Made by a program: the position numbers and the translations under genes
The notes under the pieces: model-generated
Told to the model about the DNA's origin: nothing
What the model saw: the letters and a program-made list of their open reading frames with translations, nothing else
The model's database searches: none
Part shown: piece by piece, positions 44,941 through 53,570 of the stretch
How the letters are laid out: every line of letters starts with the position of its first letter
Position numbering within the stretch: position 1 is the first letter of the stretch
Assembly (NCBI RefSeq): GCF_018491765.1
Contig: NZ_JABWCU010000001.1
Coordinates: 1 to 64,000 of the forward strand
Origin: Novosphingobium profundi
GTDB lineage: Bacteria > Pseudomonadota > Alphaproteobacteria > Sphingomonadales > Sphingomonadaceae
Length of the DNA stretch: 64,000 nt
Direction: 5' to 3'

Positions 44941-46197
44941 TCAGTCGCGCGTCACGAGGCAGTCGTAGCCGCCCGCCTTCAACTTGCGACAGGCATCCTG
45001 CGCCTCTTGCGACGAGGAGTATCCGGTGACGAGCAACTTGGTCAGGCGTCCGGCTGGCTCGGTACGCTTGGTGTGGCCGCGAATCTCGGCGCGCGCGCGG
45101 ACCTTTTGCCACAGATTCTCGGCATTGCCCGCAACGCCGAAGGCGCCGAGCTGCAATTGCCAGGGGCCGCTCGCGGGTTTGGTCGCAACAGGAGCTGGGG
45201 CGGGTGGCGGGCTCGGCTTGGTCGACGCGGTGTCCTTCGTGCGCGTCGGTTCCCTGGCGGCGACCTTGGTGGGCGCGCGCGCGGGACTTGGCGCGGGCGG
45301 CGTGAGGGGCGTGCTGGCGGCCTTTGCGGAAGTCGTTTCGACACGCGGGGCCGGCCAGCTTTCCACTTGAGGGCGGGCATAGTCGGCGCCGGCCTCGGCG
45401 GGCGAGGATGCGCGCACGTTGCTCCCGGCCGGCGTGAAGTTGCCGGATCTGGCGGGAGGCGGGCTGGTGGTTGGCCTGGTGGTTGGCCTGGTGGCCGGGC
45501 TGGTCGAGGCGAGCTTGATCGACCCAGCCGTTGTCTGCCCTGGCGTGTTGAGCTCGCTCGCCGTGGCGAGGCGATTGCGGTTCGCCGCGGCCTGGGCCGC
45601 GAGTGTGCGGGCGAGGGCCACGCCCTCTTGGCGCTGGTCGAGCGGGATGTGCGTGTCCATCTGCGCGAGTGCGCCTGTCGCCTGCGGAAGTTCGGCCTCG
45701 CGTGCGAGGGTCAGCAGGGCGTAAGCGCGCACCCAGTCCTTGGTCACGAAGTCGCCATTGAAGTGCGCGATGCCCAGAATGTACTGCGCGCGCGGATCGC
45801 CGCGTGCGGCACTGGCCTCGAGATAGGGCATGGCCTTCTCGCGCTCGCCGTCCTGGAACAGCAGGAGGCCGTAGTTGTCGGCCGCCTGGACATGCCCCTT
45901 GGCGGCGGCCGCGCCGTAGAGCTGCTTGGCGCGCTCGAGATCGACTGGCACCCCGCGCCCCATCTTGTAGGCTTGGGCCAGATTGAACAAGGCGTCGGGA
46001 TCGCCCTTGTCGGCGAGCGGCCGCCACTGTGAAATTGCGCCCGTGTAGTCGCCCGCGGACCAGGCATCGACACCAGCCTTGACGTCACCGGCCTTGGCAT
46101 CGGCTGCGCCCGAGCTCGCCCCGAGCGCGACGAAACCGGCGGCAAGCCCGGCCAGAAGGGTGCGGGGGACCGCAATGGGCAGTTCAGGCTTGTTCAA
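44941..46197 (-). CDS. Sel1-repeat / SPOR domain exported protein
   Basis: A 418-residue envelope protein with a signal-like N-terminus, three or four Sel1-type repeats (about 40-190: DPDALFNLAQAYKMGRGV, DPRAQYILGIAHFNGDF), a long Pro/Thr/Ala/Ser linker (with ATRPTTRPTTSPP) and a C-terminal SPOR domain (WQLQLGAFGVAGNAENL). SPOR domains bind denuded peptidoglycan at division sites. The start is a TTG at 46197, supported by GAAGAGGG upstream. It diverges from a ParA-like gene that is followed by another SPOR protein. Confidence 0.86.
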   Translation of the reverse strand: MNKPELPIAVPRTLLAGLAAGFVALGASSGAADAKAGDVKAGVDAWSAGDYTGAISQWRPLADKGDPDALFNLAQAYKMGRGVPVDLERAKQLYGAAAAKGHVQAADNYGLLLFQDGEREKAMPYLEASAARGDPRAQYILGIAHFNGDFVTKDWVRAYALLTLAREAELPQATGALAQMDTHIPLDQRQEGVALARTLAAQAAANRNRLATASELNTPGQTTAGSIKLASTSPATRPTTRPTTSPPPARSGNFTPAGSNVRASSPAEAGADYARPQVESWPAPRVETTSAKAASTPLTPPAPSPARAPTKVAAREPTRTKDTASTKPSPPPAPAPVATKPASGPWQLQLGAFGVAGNAENLWQKVRARAEIRGHTKRTEPAGRLTKLLVTGYSSSQEAQDACRKLKAGGYDCLVTRD

Positions 46198-46491
46198 TGC
46201 AGCACCCTCTTCACGTCCGGGATCGATTCTTTATTCGAGTCTCCTGACGCAACCATACGTAGCAAGACGATTTTTGTCTTTGCTCGTGTGCCTCTGGAGA
46301 CGCCCGGCTTTCTTCGCAGACCAAGGTAAATTCGCGGTTAGCGATAAATTCCCGCAGGTTTCGGCCTGCGGGTTGGGTCGGTGAGGCGGATTGTGTGAAA
46401 TTTGCGCTGATTAACGGTAAATTAGGAACGCTCTGCGATTCCATTCCTCGAAACTATTGGCCTCGATTGCGTTTTTCGTAGGGGATCGACT
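46198..46491. promoter_or_regulatory. Divergent control region with CtrA-like sites
   Basis: This 294-base gap serves Sel1-SPOR to the left and ParA to the right. TTAA-CGGTAAA-TTAG at 46411-46425 fits the alphaproteobacterial CtrA pattern TTAA-N7-TTAA with one change, and TTAGCGATAAATTC about 70 bases to its left looks like a weaker copy. Direct support is only sequence similarity by eye. Confidence 0.4.
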
Positions 46492-47211
46492 TTGCGCGTA
46501 TTGGCACTGGCATCACAGAAGGGTGGCTCGGGCAAGACCACTTTGTCCGGTCACTTGGCCGTTCAGGCACAGCGTGCCGGCGCAGGTCCCGTGGTCCTCA
46601 TCGACATCGATCCGCAAGGCTCGCTCGCCGACTGGTGGAACGAGCGCGAAGCCGAACTTCCCGCTTTCGCGCAGACCACCGTCGCGCGTCTCGCCAACGA
46701 CCTTCAGGTCCTTCGCCAGCAGGGCTTCAAGCTCGCCGTCATCGACACGCCGCCCGCGATCACCATGGCGATCCAGAGCGTGATCTCGGTGGCCGAACTG
46801 ATCGTCGTGCCGACCCGCCCCAGCCCGCACGACCTGCGCGCCGTGGGCGCGACCGTCGATCTGTGCGAACGCGCCGGCAAGCCGCTGATGTTCGTGGTCA
46901 ATGCCGCGACACCCAAGGCGCGGATCACCGCCGAGGCCGCCGTGGCGCTCTCGCAGCACGGCACCGTGGCTCCGGTCACCTTGCACCAGCGCACCGATTT
47001 CGCGGCTTCGATGATTGATGGTCGCACCGTCATGGAAGTCGACCCCAATGGCCGTTCTTCGCAGGAAGTCGCGGCGCTGTGGAACTACATCGCCGACCGG
47101 CTCGAGAAGAATTTCCGCCGCACCATCTTCGCCGCGCCGACGGCCGGAGCGCCCGTGCAGGGCATGACGCGGCCCGTGGGTGGCTTCGGTCGCCGCGTTG
47201 CCGGTTCCTGA
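46492..47211 (+). CDS. ParA/MinD-like ATPase, orphan
   Basis: A 239-residue P-loop ATPase with the deviant Walker A motif KGGSGKTT at 10-17, Walker A' IDIDPQGSLADWW and Walker B IDTPPA. Such proteins move plasmids, chromosomes or protein clusters. No parB lies next to it, so it is an orphan type, possibly for positioning of envelope or division proteins. The start is a TTG at 46492, with AGGGGAT before it. The next gene, a SPOR protein, begins 54 bases after its stop. Confidence 0.88.
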   Translation: MRVLALASQKGGSGKTTLSGHLAVQAQRAGAGPVVLIDIDPQGSLADWWNEREAELPAFAQTTVARLANDLQVLRQQGFKLAVIDTPPAITMAIQSVISVAELIVVPTRPSPHDLRAVGATVDLCERAGKPLMFVVNAATPKARITAEAAVALSQHGTVAPVTLHQRTDFAASMIDGRTVMEVDPNGRSSQEVAALWNYIADRLEKNFRRTIFAAPTAGAPVQGMTRPVGGFGRRVAGS

Positions 47212-47265
47212 TCGCAGGTTCCGGACCAGCCCCGCGGCACGAAGAAGGTGAGGAGTAGAGGCCTG

Positions 47266-48648
47266 ATGCAACGCACGAACATTCAGACACGGCACGCCGG
47301 GTTCGCGGTGTGTACGGCTCTCGCAGCTGCCCTGCTCGGCGGCTTCGTCAGCCATTCCGCGCTCGCGCGCAGCGAGGCCGAAGCGGTCTCGGGCGAGGCG
47401 CAGGCCGATGCCGTCTCCGCCGAGATCGCGAAGGCCGAAAAGCGCGTCGCGCGTTCGATGGATTCGGCCTCGCGCCGTGGCGAATTGGCCAATGCCTATC
47501 TCGCGGCGGGTCGTTTCGAATCGGCGGCCACTTCGTTCCGCGATGCGATGACGCTTGGCGACGATCAGCCGCGCACGGCGCTCGGGCTCGCGTTGGCCTG
47601 CATCGGTTCGGGGCGTAATGCCGAGGCGCTGCAGGTCCTTGCCAAGTACCGCGATCGCATCCCGGCGAGCGATCTTGGTCTCGCGGTCGCGCTGGCGGGG
47701 CAGCCCTCGCAGGGCGTGGCGATCCTCACCGATGTCGTGCGCGGCGGGGAAAATTCCCCCAAGTCGCGCCAGAACCTGGCCTATGCCTATGCATTGAGCG
47801 GTCAGTGGGCCCAGGCCCGCGTGATCGCCGCGCAGGACATTCCCGGCGACCAGCTCAACGCCCGCCTGAGCGAATGGGCACGCACCGCGCGCCCGCAGGA
47901 CAGCGCCGTACGAGTCGCAGGCCTTCTGGGCACGCCGCGCCAGGCGTTCGATCCCGGGCAGCCGGCCGCGCTTGCGCTCGGCGGCGGGGAGAACGCGCCT
48001 GCCATGGCCGAGGCCGACCCCATTCCCGTCCCTCCCGCGATGGCCGCGGCGGAGATGCCGGCGGTCGAAGGCGAACTTCCGGCCCTGGCGCGCCCCGAGC
48101 CGATGGCTCCGATGCCGCGCGCCACCGAGCGCGAGAGCGCGGTGGCACTCGCCGAGGTTTCCCAGGCGCCCGTTTCCGCGGAGCCCAACGATGGCGTACG
48201 CTACGTCGCCAGGCCTGTCGTCCAGCGTATTCCCGAAGTGCGTATGGGCAAGAGTGCGCAGGCGCCTGCGCGCAGCGCCGTGGCGAAGGTCGCCGCCCGC
48301 GCACCGAGCGCGGCCCGCGTCGCCGAAGCGGCGCCCGTGGTCGACGGCACCCATCTCGTCCAGCTTGGCTCGTTCCGTACGATGGAAGGCGCCCAGCGCG
48401 CCTGGGGCATCTTCGTGGCGCGTGATCCGCGCCTGAAGGACCATACCATGCGCATTACCGAGGCCCTCGTTGCCGGTCGGCGCTACTACCGCGTTGCCGC
48501 CGAAGGGTTCGATCGCGGCGCGGCGCAGACGATGTGCTCGACGGTCAAGAGCCGGGGCAACGGCTGCCTTGCCTATGCCGACGGGCGCGAACTGCCCGGT
48601 GCGGTGCCAGCCATGCGCGGTAGCGCGGCGCTGCGCGCGCGGCGCTGA
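47266..48648 (+). CDS. TPR-like / SPOR domain exported protein
   Basis: A 460-residue exported protein with a signal peptide (FAVCTALAAALLGGFVSHSA), TPR-like helical repeats (about 60-220: GRFESAATSFRDAMTLGDDQ, SRQNLAYAYALSGQWAQARV), a Pro/Ala/Glu linker, and a C-terminal SPOR domain starting THLVQLGSFRTMEGAQRAWG. It should bind septal peptidoglycan. The ATG at 47266 follows GTGAGGAG. It is in line after ParA and ends at a strong terminator, so the two likely form one unit. Confidence 0.87.
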   Translation: MQRTNIQTRHAGFAVCTALAAALLGGFVSHSALARSEAEAVSGEAQADAVSAEIAKAEKRVARSMDSASRRGELANAYLAAGRFESAATSFRDAMTLGDDQPRTALGLALACIGSGRNAEALQVLAKYRDRIPASDLGLAVALAGQPSQGVAILTDVVRGGENSPKSRQNLAYAYALSGQWAQARVIAAQDIPGDQLNARLSEWARTARPQDSAVRVAGLLGTPRQAFDPGQPAALALGGGENAPAMAEADPIPVPPAMAAAEMPAVEGELPALARPEPMAPMPRATERESAVALAEVSQAPVSAEPNDGVRYVARPVVQRIPEVRMGKSAQAPARSAVAKVAARAPSAARVAEAAPVVDGTHLVQLGSFRTMEGAQRAWGIFVARDPRLKDHTMRITEALVAGRRYYRVAAEGFDRGAAQTMCSTVKSRGNGCLAYADGRELPGAVPAMRGSAALRARR

Positions 48649-48682
48649 GCCCGGTCGACCTTACCAGTTCCATGTGAACCTA

Positions 48683-48719
48683 AAGGCCTCCGTTCCCTCG
48701 GGAACGGGGGCCTTCTTTT
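48683..48719 (+). terminator. Intrinsic terminator after SPOR gene
   Basis: AAGGCCTCCGTTCC and GGAACGGGGGCCTT form a 14-bp stem with one T-G wobble and a CTCG loop, followed by CTTTT. It lies between the SPOR gene and the 3' end of the pyrC-like gene, and the AA before it makes it usable from both sides. Confidence 0.87.
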
Positions 48720-48733
48720 GGGCCCCGCCAGGT

Positions 48734-49987
48734 TCAGGCGGTGACGCGCTTGGTCTTGATCGTGATGCCACCCTTGAACAGGGCGAGGACGCGGCCCTGC
48801 ACGGGCTGCTTGTCGAACGGGGTGTTGCCCGCGCTGGCGGCCATCTTGAGCGAATCGACGATCCAGGGACGGTCGGGGTCGATCACCGCGATGTCCGCTT
48901 CGGCACCCAAGGCGAGCGTGCCGGCGTTGACCCCCAGGATCGCGGCCGGATTTGCAGCGAGCAGTTCGAAGGCGCGGGAGAGGGCGATGACGCCGTCGCG
49001 CACCAGGTTCATGGTGAGCGGAAGCAGCGTCTCGGCCCCGGCCATGCCCGGCGCGGAATCGGCGAAGGGCAGGCGCTTGTCCTCGGCGCCGCGCGGGTCG
49101 TGGCCCGAAGCGACGACGTCGATCGTGCCGTCGGCGATCGCCGCGATCACCGCCTTGCGGTCCTCTTCGCAGCGCAGCGGCGGCGAGAGGTGGGCGAAGG
49201 TCCGGAATTCGGCGACGGCAAGGTCGGAGAGCATGAAGTAGGCGGGGGATACGCCCGCGGTCACGCGCAGGCCCCGCGCCTTGGCGCCGCGCACCAGATC
49301 GAGCCCAGCGCGGGTGGTGACGTTGCGGAAATGGATCCGCGCGCCCGCCAGCTCGGCCAGCGCCACGTCGCGCGCGATGGCGAGGGCTTCGGCCTCGGCC
49401 GGCGCGCTCGGCAGGCCAAGGCGCGTCGCCATCTCGCCCGAGGTAGCCACGGCCTTGCCGGTGATCCCGGCGTCCTCGGCGTGGGTGATGACGGGCAGGT
49501 CGAGCATCGCGCAGTACTGCAGCAGGCGCAGCATCGTGCCCGAATCGCCGATCCAGCGCCGGCCGGTGGCGACCGCGCGCGCACCTGCCTCGCGCATGAG
49601 CGCGACTTCGGCGAGCGATTCGCCCGCGAGGCCGCGCGTCGCGGCGCCGAGTGGGTGGACCCAGAAGTCCGGCTTGCCCGATTGCGCGGCGAACCGCACG
49701 CGTGAGGGAATGTCGAGCGGGGTCGACTGGTCGGGCATCAGCGCGGCGCGGGTAATGCCGCCGAAGTGGAAGGCAGGCTTGTCGATCTCGAAGACGCCGA
49801 GGTCGACGAGGCCGGGCGCGATCAGCGCGCCGCGCGCGTCGTGGACGGTGTCACCGTCCTGCGCGCTGACCTCGGCACCGAGCGCGGTGATGAAGCCGCC
49901 TTGCGAACGCAGCGCGCCCGGGGTGATCGTGCCGTCGGGAAGGACCAGGCGGCCGTTGACGATGGTGAGGGGAGCGTGCTGGCTCAT
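48734..49987 (-). CDS. Dihydroorotase-like protein PyrC' (likely inactive)
   Basis: A 417-residue amidohydrolase-fold protein. The family's first metal motif DxHxH is here DLGVF at 62-66 (Gly64 and Phe66 replace the histidines), so it should not bind the zinc pair. A later HAED is kept. This is the pattern of the catalytically dead DHOase subunit that stabilises aspartate transcarbamoylase in Pseudomonas and relatives. The start codon overlaps the pyrB stop by four bases, so the two are translated together and probably form one complex. A separate active dihydroorotase must be encoded elsewhere. Confidence 0.9.
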   Translation of the reverse strand: MSQHAPLTIVNGRLVLPDGTITPGALRSQGGFITALGAEVSAQDGDTVHDARGALIAPGLVDLGVFEIDKPAFHFGGITRAALMPDQSTPLDIPSRVRFAAQSGKPDFWVHPLGAATRGLAGESLAEVALMREAGARAVATGRRWIGDSGTMLRLLQYCAMLDLPVITHAEDAGITGKAVATSGEMATRLGLPSAPAEAEALAIARDVALAELAGARIHFRNVTTRAGLDLVRGAKARGLRVTAGVSPAYFMLSDLAVAEFRTFAHLSPPLRCEEDRKAVIAAIADGTIDVVASGHDPRGAEDKRLPFADSAPGMAGAETLLPLTMNLVRDGVIALSRAFELLAANPAAILGVNAGTLALGAEADIAVIDPDRPWIVDSLKMAASAGNTPFDKQPVQGRVLALFKGGITIKTKRVTA

Positions 49988-50964
49988 GCCCAGCCCTCCA
50001 CCTTGCGGCCCTTGCGGGTGAGGACTTCGAGGCAGGCCATGCGCATCGCGACGCCCATCTCGACCTGGGTGGTGATCTGCGAACGGTCGATCATGTCGGC
50101 GACATTGCTTTCGATCTCGATGCCCCGGTTCATGGGGCCCGGGTGCATGACCAGCGCGTCGGGCTCGGCCAGCGTCAGGCGCTCCTGCGAGAGGCCGTAG
50201 AGATGGCGATACTCGCGCGGTGAGGGGATGAACTGGCCTTCCATGCGCTCCATCTGCAGGCGCAGCATCATGACCACGTCGGCGCCCTTCAGCGCGCCCT
50301 CGAAGTCGTGGAAGACGGTGACGTTCATGCGCTCGATGTCGGCGGGCATCAGCGCGGGCGGCGCGCAGACGCGCACGTTGGCGCCGAGCGAGGTGAGCGA
50401 GAGGATGTTCGAGCGCGCCACACGGCTGTGCAGGATGTCGCCGCAGATCGTCACGCGAAGGCCGTTGAAAGCGCGCTTGGCGTGGCGGATGGTCAGCGCG
50501 TCGAGCAGGGCTTGCGTGGGGTGTTCGTGCTGGCCGTCGCCTGCATTGAGCACCGGGCAGTCGACCTTGTCGGCGATCAGCTGCACCGCGCCCGAGCTCT
50601 GGTGGCGGATGACGATGGCGTCGGCGCGCATGGCGTTGAGCGTCATCGCGGTGTCGATGAGCGTCTCGCCCTTCTTCACGCTCGAAGTGGCTACGGCCAT
50701 GTTGACGACGTCGGCGCCCAGGCGCTTGCCCGCGATCTCGAAGCTCAGCAGCGTGCGGGTCGAATTCTCGAAGAAGGCGTTGATGATGGTCAGCCCCGAG
50801 AGCAGGTCGCGCCGCTTCTGCGCCCCCCGGTTCAGTTCGACCCACTGTTCGGCTTCGTCGAGGAGGAACCAGATTTCGTGGGGCGCGAGGCCGGCGATAC
50901 CGACGAGGCCGTCGTGCGGGAACGCCGCACGGCCCTCGGGATAGATGTATTCTGGAGCTGTCAT
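49984..50964 (-). CDS. pyrB: Aspartate carbamoyltransferase catalytic subunit
   Basis: It makes carbamoyl-aspartate, the second step of pyrimidine synthesis. The 326-residue protein has the carbamoyl-phosphate loop [13 protein letters not shown], then [18 protein letters not shown] and [11 protein letters not shown]. Length is standard for the PyrB that associates with a PyrC' subunit. The ATG at 50964 begins [15 protein letters not shown]. It overlaps pyrC' by four bases and diverges from sppA with about 150 bases between starts. Confidence 0.95.
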   Translation of the reverse strand: MTAPEYIYPEGRAAFPHDGLVGIAGLAPHEIWFLLDEAEQWVELNRGAQKRRDLLSGLTIINAFFENSTRTLLSFEIAGKRLGADVVNMAVATSSVKKGETLIDTAMTLNAMRADAIVIRHQSSGAVQLIADKVDCPVLNAGDGQHEHPTQALLDALTIRHAKRAFNGLRVTICGDILHSRVARSNILSLTSLGANVRVCAPPALMPADIERMNVTVFHDFEGALKGADVVMMLRLQMERMEGQFIPSPREYRHLYGLSQERLTLAEPDALVMHPGPMNRGIEIESNVADMIDRSQITTQVEMGVAMRMACLEVLTRKGRKVEGWA

Positions 50965-51112
50965 CGAAGACAGGGCCTTAGGCCGCTAGGGAGCCTCGCT
51001 CAAGCCCCATTCGCTCGTCGCTCGTCGGTCAACATCGGCCTTGCGGCGATTGCGCTCTTTCGCCGTCGCAGCGCGGCCGCTAGGTTGGTTCTCGATTTTT
51101 CCGGGAGTTCCA

Positions 51113-53011
51113 ATGAAATTCGCCTCCAAGGTCTGGGCATTGCTGGTCGGCATCAAGGACGCTCTGGTGCTGCTGTTGCTGATCGGTTTCTTCACCGTGC
51201 TGTTCGGGGCGCTGAGCCTGCGCCCGACACCGGGCAAGGTGACCGATGGCGCCCTGTTGCTGGAGCTCGACGGCGCGCTCGTCGAAGAGAAGAGCGCGCC
51301 CGATCCGCTGAACGTGCTGCTCTCGCAGCGCGCGCCGGTGGGCGAATATCCGGTGCGCGACGTTGTGCGCGCGCTGCACGAGGCGGCGGGTGACACGCGC
51401 ATCAAGACCGTGGTCCTCGATCTCTCGCGCTTCCTTGGTGGCGGACAGGTGCACGAGCGTGCGGTGGCGCGCGCGATCGACGAAGTGCGCCACGCCGGCA
51501 AGCCGGTGCTGGCCTTCGCCAACGCCTATGCCGACGATGGCGTGCTGCTTGCCGCCCACGCGAGCGAGGTCTGGGCCGATCCGATGGGCGGCGCCTATGT
51601 GTCGGGCCCCGGCGGCAACCACCTGTACTTCAAGGGGCTCTTCGACAAATACGGGGTCAAGGCGCATATCTTCCGGGCTGGGACCTACAAGAGCGCGGTG
51701 GAGCCTTACTTCCGCTCGGGCATGTCCGACGAGGCGCGCGCAAACTACCAGGACATCTACGCAGCGCTGTGGGACGCCTGGCGCGCCGATCTTTCGAAGG
51801 CGCGGCCGAAGGTCTCGGTCGAGCAGATGACGCACGATCCCGCGGCCTGGCTTGCGACCGGGAAGGGCGATCTGGCACAGGCCTCCAAGGCAGCGGGCCT
51901 CGTCGACCGGATCGGCGACAAGAGCGAATTCGACGCGCGCGTGGCCGAGGTCGTGGGCAAGGCCGAAGCCCCCAAGCCCGGCGACCTGCCCTATGCGCAC
52001 ACCTCGCTCGCGACCTGGCTTGCGGCCAAGCCGGTCTCCAAAAAGGGGGCGGCGATCGGGGTCGTGACCGTTGCGGGCACGATCGTCGACGGCGACGCGG
52101 GGCCGGGCGAGGCGGGCGGCGATCGCATTGCGCGCCTGCTCGACGAGAACATCGACGAGGGCTTCAAGGCGCTCGTCGTGCGGGTTGATTCGCCGGGCGG
52201 CTCGGCGATGGCGTCCGAGCGCATTCGCCGTGCGATCATGCGTTATCGCGAACGCAAGATTCCGGTGGTGGTCTCGATGGGCAATCTGGCCGCGAGTGGG
52301 GGCTATTGGGTCTCGACCTCGGGCCAGCGCGTGTTCGCCCAGCCCGATACGATCACCGGCTCGATCGGTGTCTTCGCGGTGGTGACCAGCTTCGAGAAGA
52401 CGCTTGCCGACTTCGGGGTGACCAGCGACGGGGTCAAGACGACCCCGCTCTCGGGCGAGCCCGATGTCCTGGGCGGTTTCTCGCCCGAGGTCGAGCAGCT
52501 CTTCCAGGCCTCGGTCTCGGGAACTTACGCCAAGTTCACCCAGCTCGCCGCCAAGGCGCGCGGCAAGACGCCCGAAGCGATCGACGCGATCGGGCAGGGG
52601 CGCGTATGGTCGGGGCAGGAAGCCAAGGCCAATGGTCTCGTCGACGAGATCGGCGGCATGGACCAGGCGCTGGCCTATGCCGCCAAGCTGGGGGGCGTGG
52701 GCAACGGGGCCTGGCATCCGGTCTACCTTGCCGAGCCGGAGGATCCCTTCGAATCGCTGCTGTCGGGCCTGTTCGACAGTTCGGGCGCGCAGGAAACGCG
52801 CGCGCCGAGCGACTACACTTCGCTCGTCGCGCGGCGCACCACCTTGCGCATGGGTCGCGCCGCGTCCGATCTCCAGGCGATGCTGGGCGAGACCGGCGTC
52901 CAGGCCTTCTGCATGGTCTGCTCAGGGCTCGGCGGCGACGTGGCCGTGCCCGAGCGTCCCGCGCCGGCCAGCGCCGCGCCGTGGCTCGCGGCGCTTCTCG
53001 GACGCCGCTGA
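51113..53011 (+). CDS. sppA: Signal peptide peptidase SppA (67K type)
   Basis: A 632-residue inner-membrane serine protease that clears signal peptides. One N-terminal membrane anchor ([17 protein letters not shown]) leads into two tandem peptidase S49 domains. The catalytic dyad is Lys193 in [13 protein letters not shown] of the first repeat and Ser395 in [10 protein letters not shown] of the second, as in E. coli SppA. Other signatures are [16 protein letters not shown] and [11 protein letters not shown] start at the ATG at 51113 because it begins the membrane anchor; the frame is open earlier. Confidence 0.93.
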   Translation: MKFASKVWALLVGIKDALVLLLLIGFFTVLFGALSLRPTPGKVTDGALLLELDGALVEEKSAPDPLNVLLSQRAPVGEYPVRDVVRALHEAAGDTRIKTVVLDLSRFLGGGQVHERAVARAIDEVRHAGKPVLAFANAYADDGVLLAAHASEVWADPMGGAYVSGPGGNHLYFKGLFDKYGVKAHIFRAGTYKSAVEPYFRSGMSDEARANYQDIYAALWDAWRADLSKARPKVSVEQMTHDPAAWLATGKGDLAQASKAAGLVDRIGDKSEFDARVAEVVGKAEAPKPGDLPYAHTSLATWLAAKPVSKKGAAIGVVTVAGTIVDGDAGPGEAGGDRIARLLDENIDEGFKALVVRVDSPGGSAMASERIRRAIMRYRERKIPVVVSMGNLAASGGYWVSTSGQRVFAQPDTITGSIGVFAVVTSFEKTLADFGVTSDGVKTTPLSGEPDVLGGFSPEVEQLFQASVSGTYAKFTQLAAKARGKTPEAIDAIGQGRVWSGQEAKANGLVDEIGGMDQALAYAAKLGGVGNGAWHPVYLAEPEDPFESLLSGLFDSSGAQETRAPSDYTSLVARRTTLRMGRAASDLQAMLGETGVQAFCMVCSGLGGDVAVPERPAPASAAPWLAALLGRR

Positions 53012-53047
53012 GCCAGGGGGCTCTGCAAAGTCGCGGACTGCTGCGGA

Positions 53048-53206
53048 TTACTGCGGCGGGAGCTCGCTCGGGCCGGTGTCGGGAACGTCGGTGTCGGGGC
53101 CCGGCATCGGCGCTTCGTCGGGCGCCGGTGCGGGGGCGGGCTCGCTTGGTGGAACGGGAGTCTCGGGCGGAGTGTCGCCGGGGACGTCACCGGGTTGAGT
53201 GGCCAT
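53048..53206 (-). CDS. Small Pro/Asp/Glu-rich protein
   Basis: An ATG at 53206, with GGAG 8 bases upstream, opens a 52-codon frame whose product is nearly all Pro, Asp, Glu, Ala and Thr (PSEPAPAPAPDEAPMPGPD and so on). Short proteins of this composition with an ending like PDTDVPDTGP occur in many sphingomonads, but I know no function. It lacks a signal peptide and is probably disordered. It converges with sppA. Confidence 0.5.
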   Translation of the reverse strand: MATQPGDVPGDTPPETPVPPSEPAPAPAPDEAPMPGPDTDVPDTGPSELPPQ

Positions 53207-53391
53207 CGCATGCTCCATCTGGTTCGCGCCGGACAGCTCCGGAACGTTCCCGATCGACGTGGGGATCGCGCGCGCGGCGTGCAAGGGGCAGCGAATCGTG
53301 GAACTTGCTGGTGTGAAGGCCTCGCGGAGCTTGCCCTTTTGCCCGTGTCCTTATAAGGGCACGTCCCTTGAGTTTTAGGCTTCATCCGTAT

Positions 53392-53476
53392 GCGGGCGTG
53401 GCGGAACTGGTAGACGCGCCAGATTTAGGTTCTGGTATCGCAAGATGTGGGGGTTCGAGTCCCTTCGCCCGCACCA
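53392..53476 (+). tRNA. tRNA-Leu (anticodon TAG)
   Basis: An 85-base class II tRNA with encoded CCA. The acceptor GCGGGCG pairs with CGCCCGC. The anticodon stem CCAGA/TCTGG holds TTTAGGT, giving TAG for CTA codons. A long variable arm (TATCGCAAGATG) marks it as Leu, and the T loop has GGTTCGAGTCC. Trigger factor starts 95 bases downstream. Confidence 0.96.
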
Positions 53477-53570
53477 GTCCGTCGCGCATGGCCGGATGTG
53501 GCCCCGCGAATCGGTCGCGCCCGGCATTTGGTCGTGCACGGCTCCACGGATTGCACAGGAAGGCATTGAG

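Noticed and set aside
45469..45510. Tandem GGTTGGCCTGGT repeat
   Set aside because: It encodes the Pro/Thr linker of the Sel1-SPOR protein and is too short to be an independent element.
51080..52717. 545-codon minus frame opposite sppA
   Set aside because: Shadow of sppA, whose catalytic residues and membrane anchor are on the plus strand.
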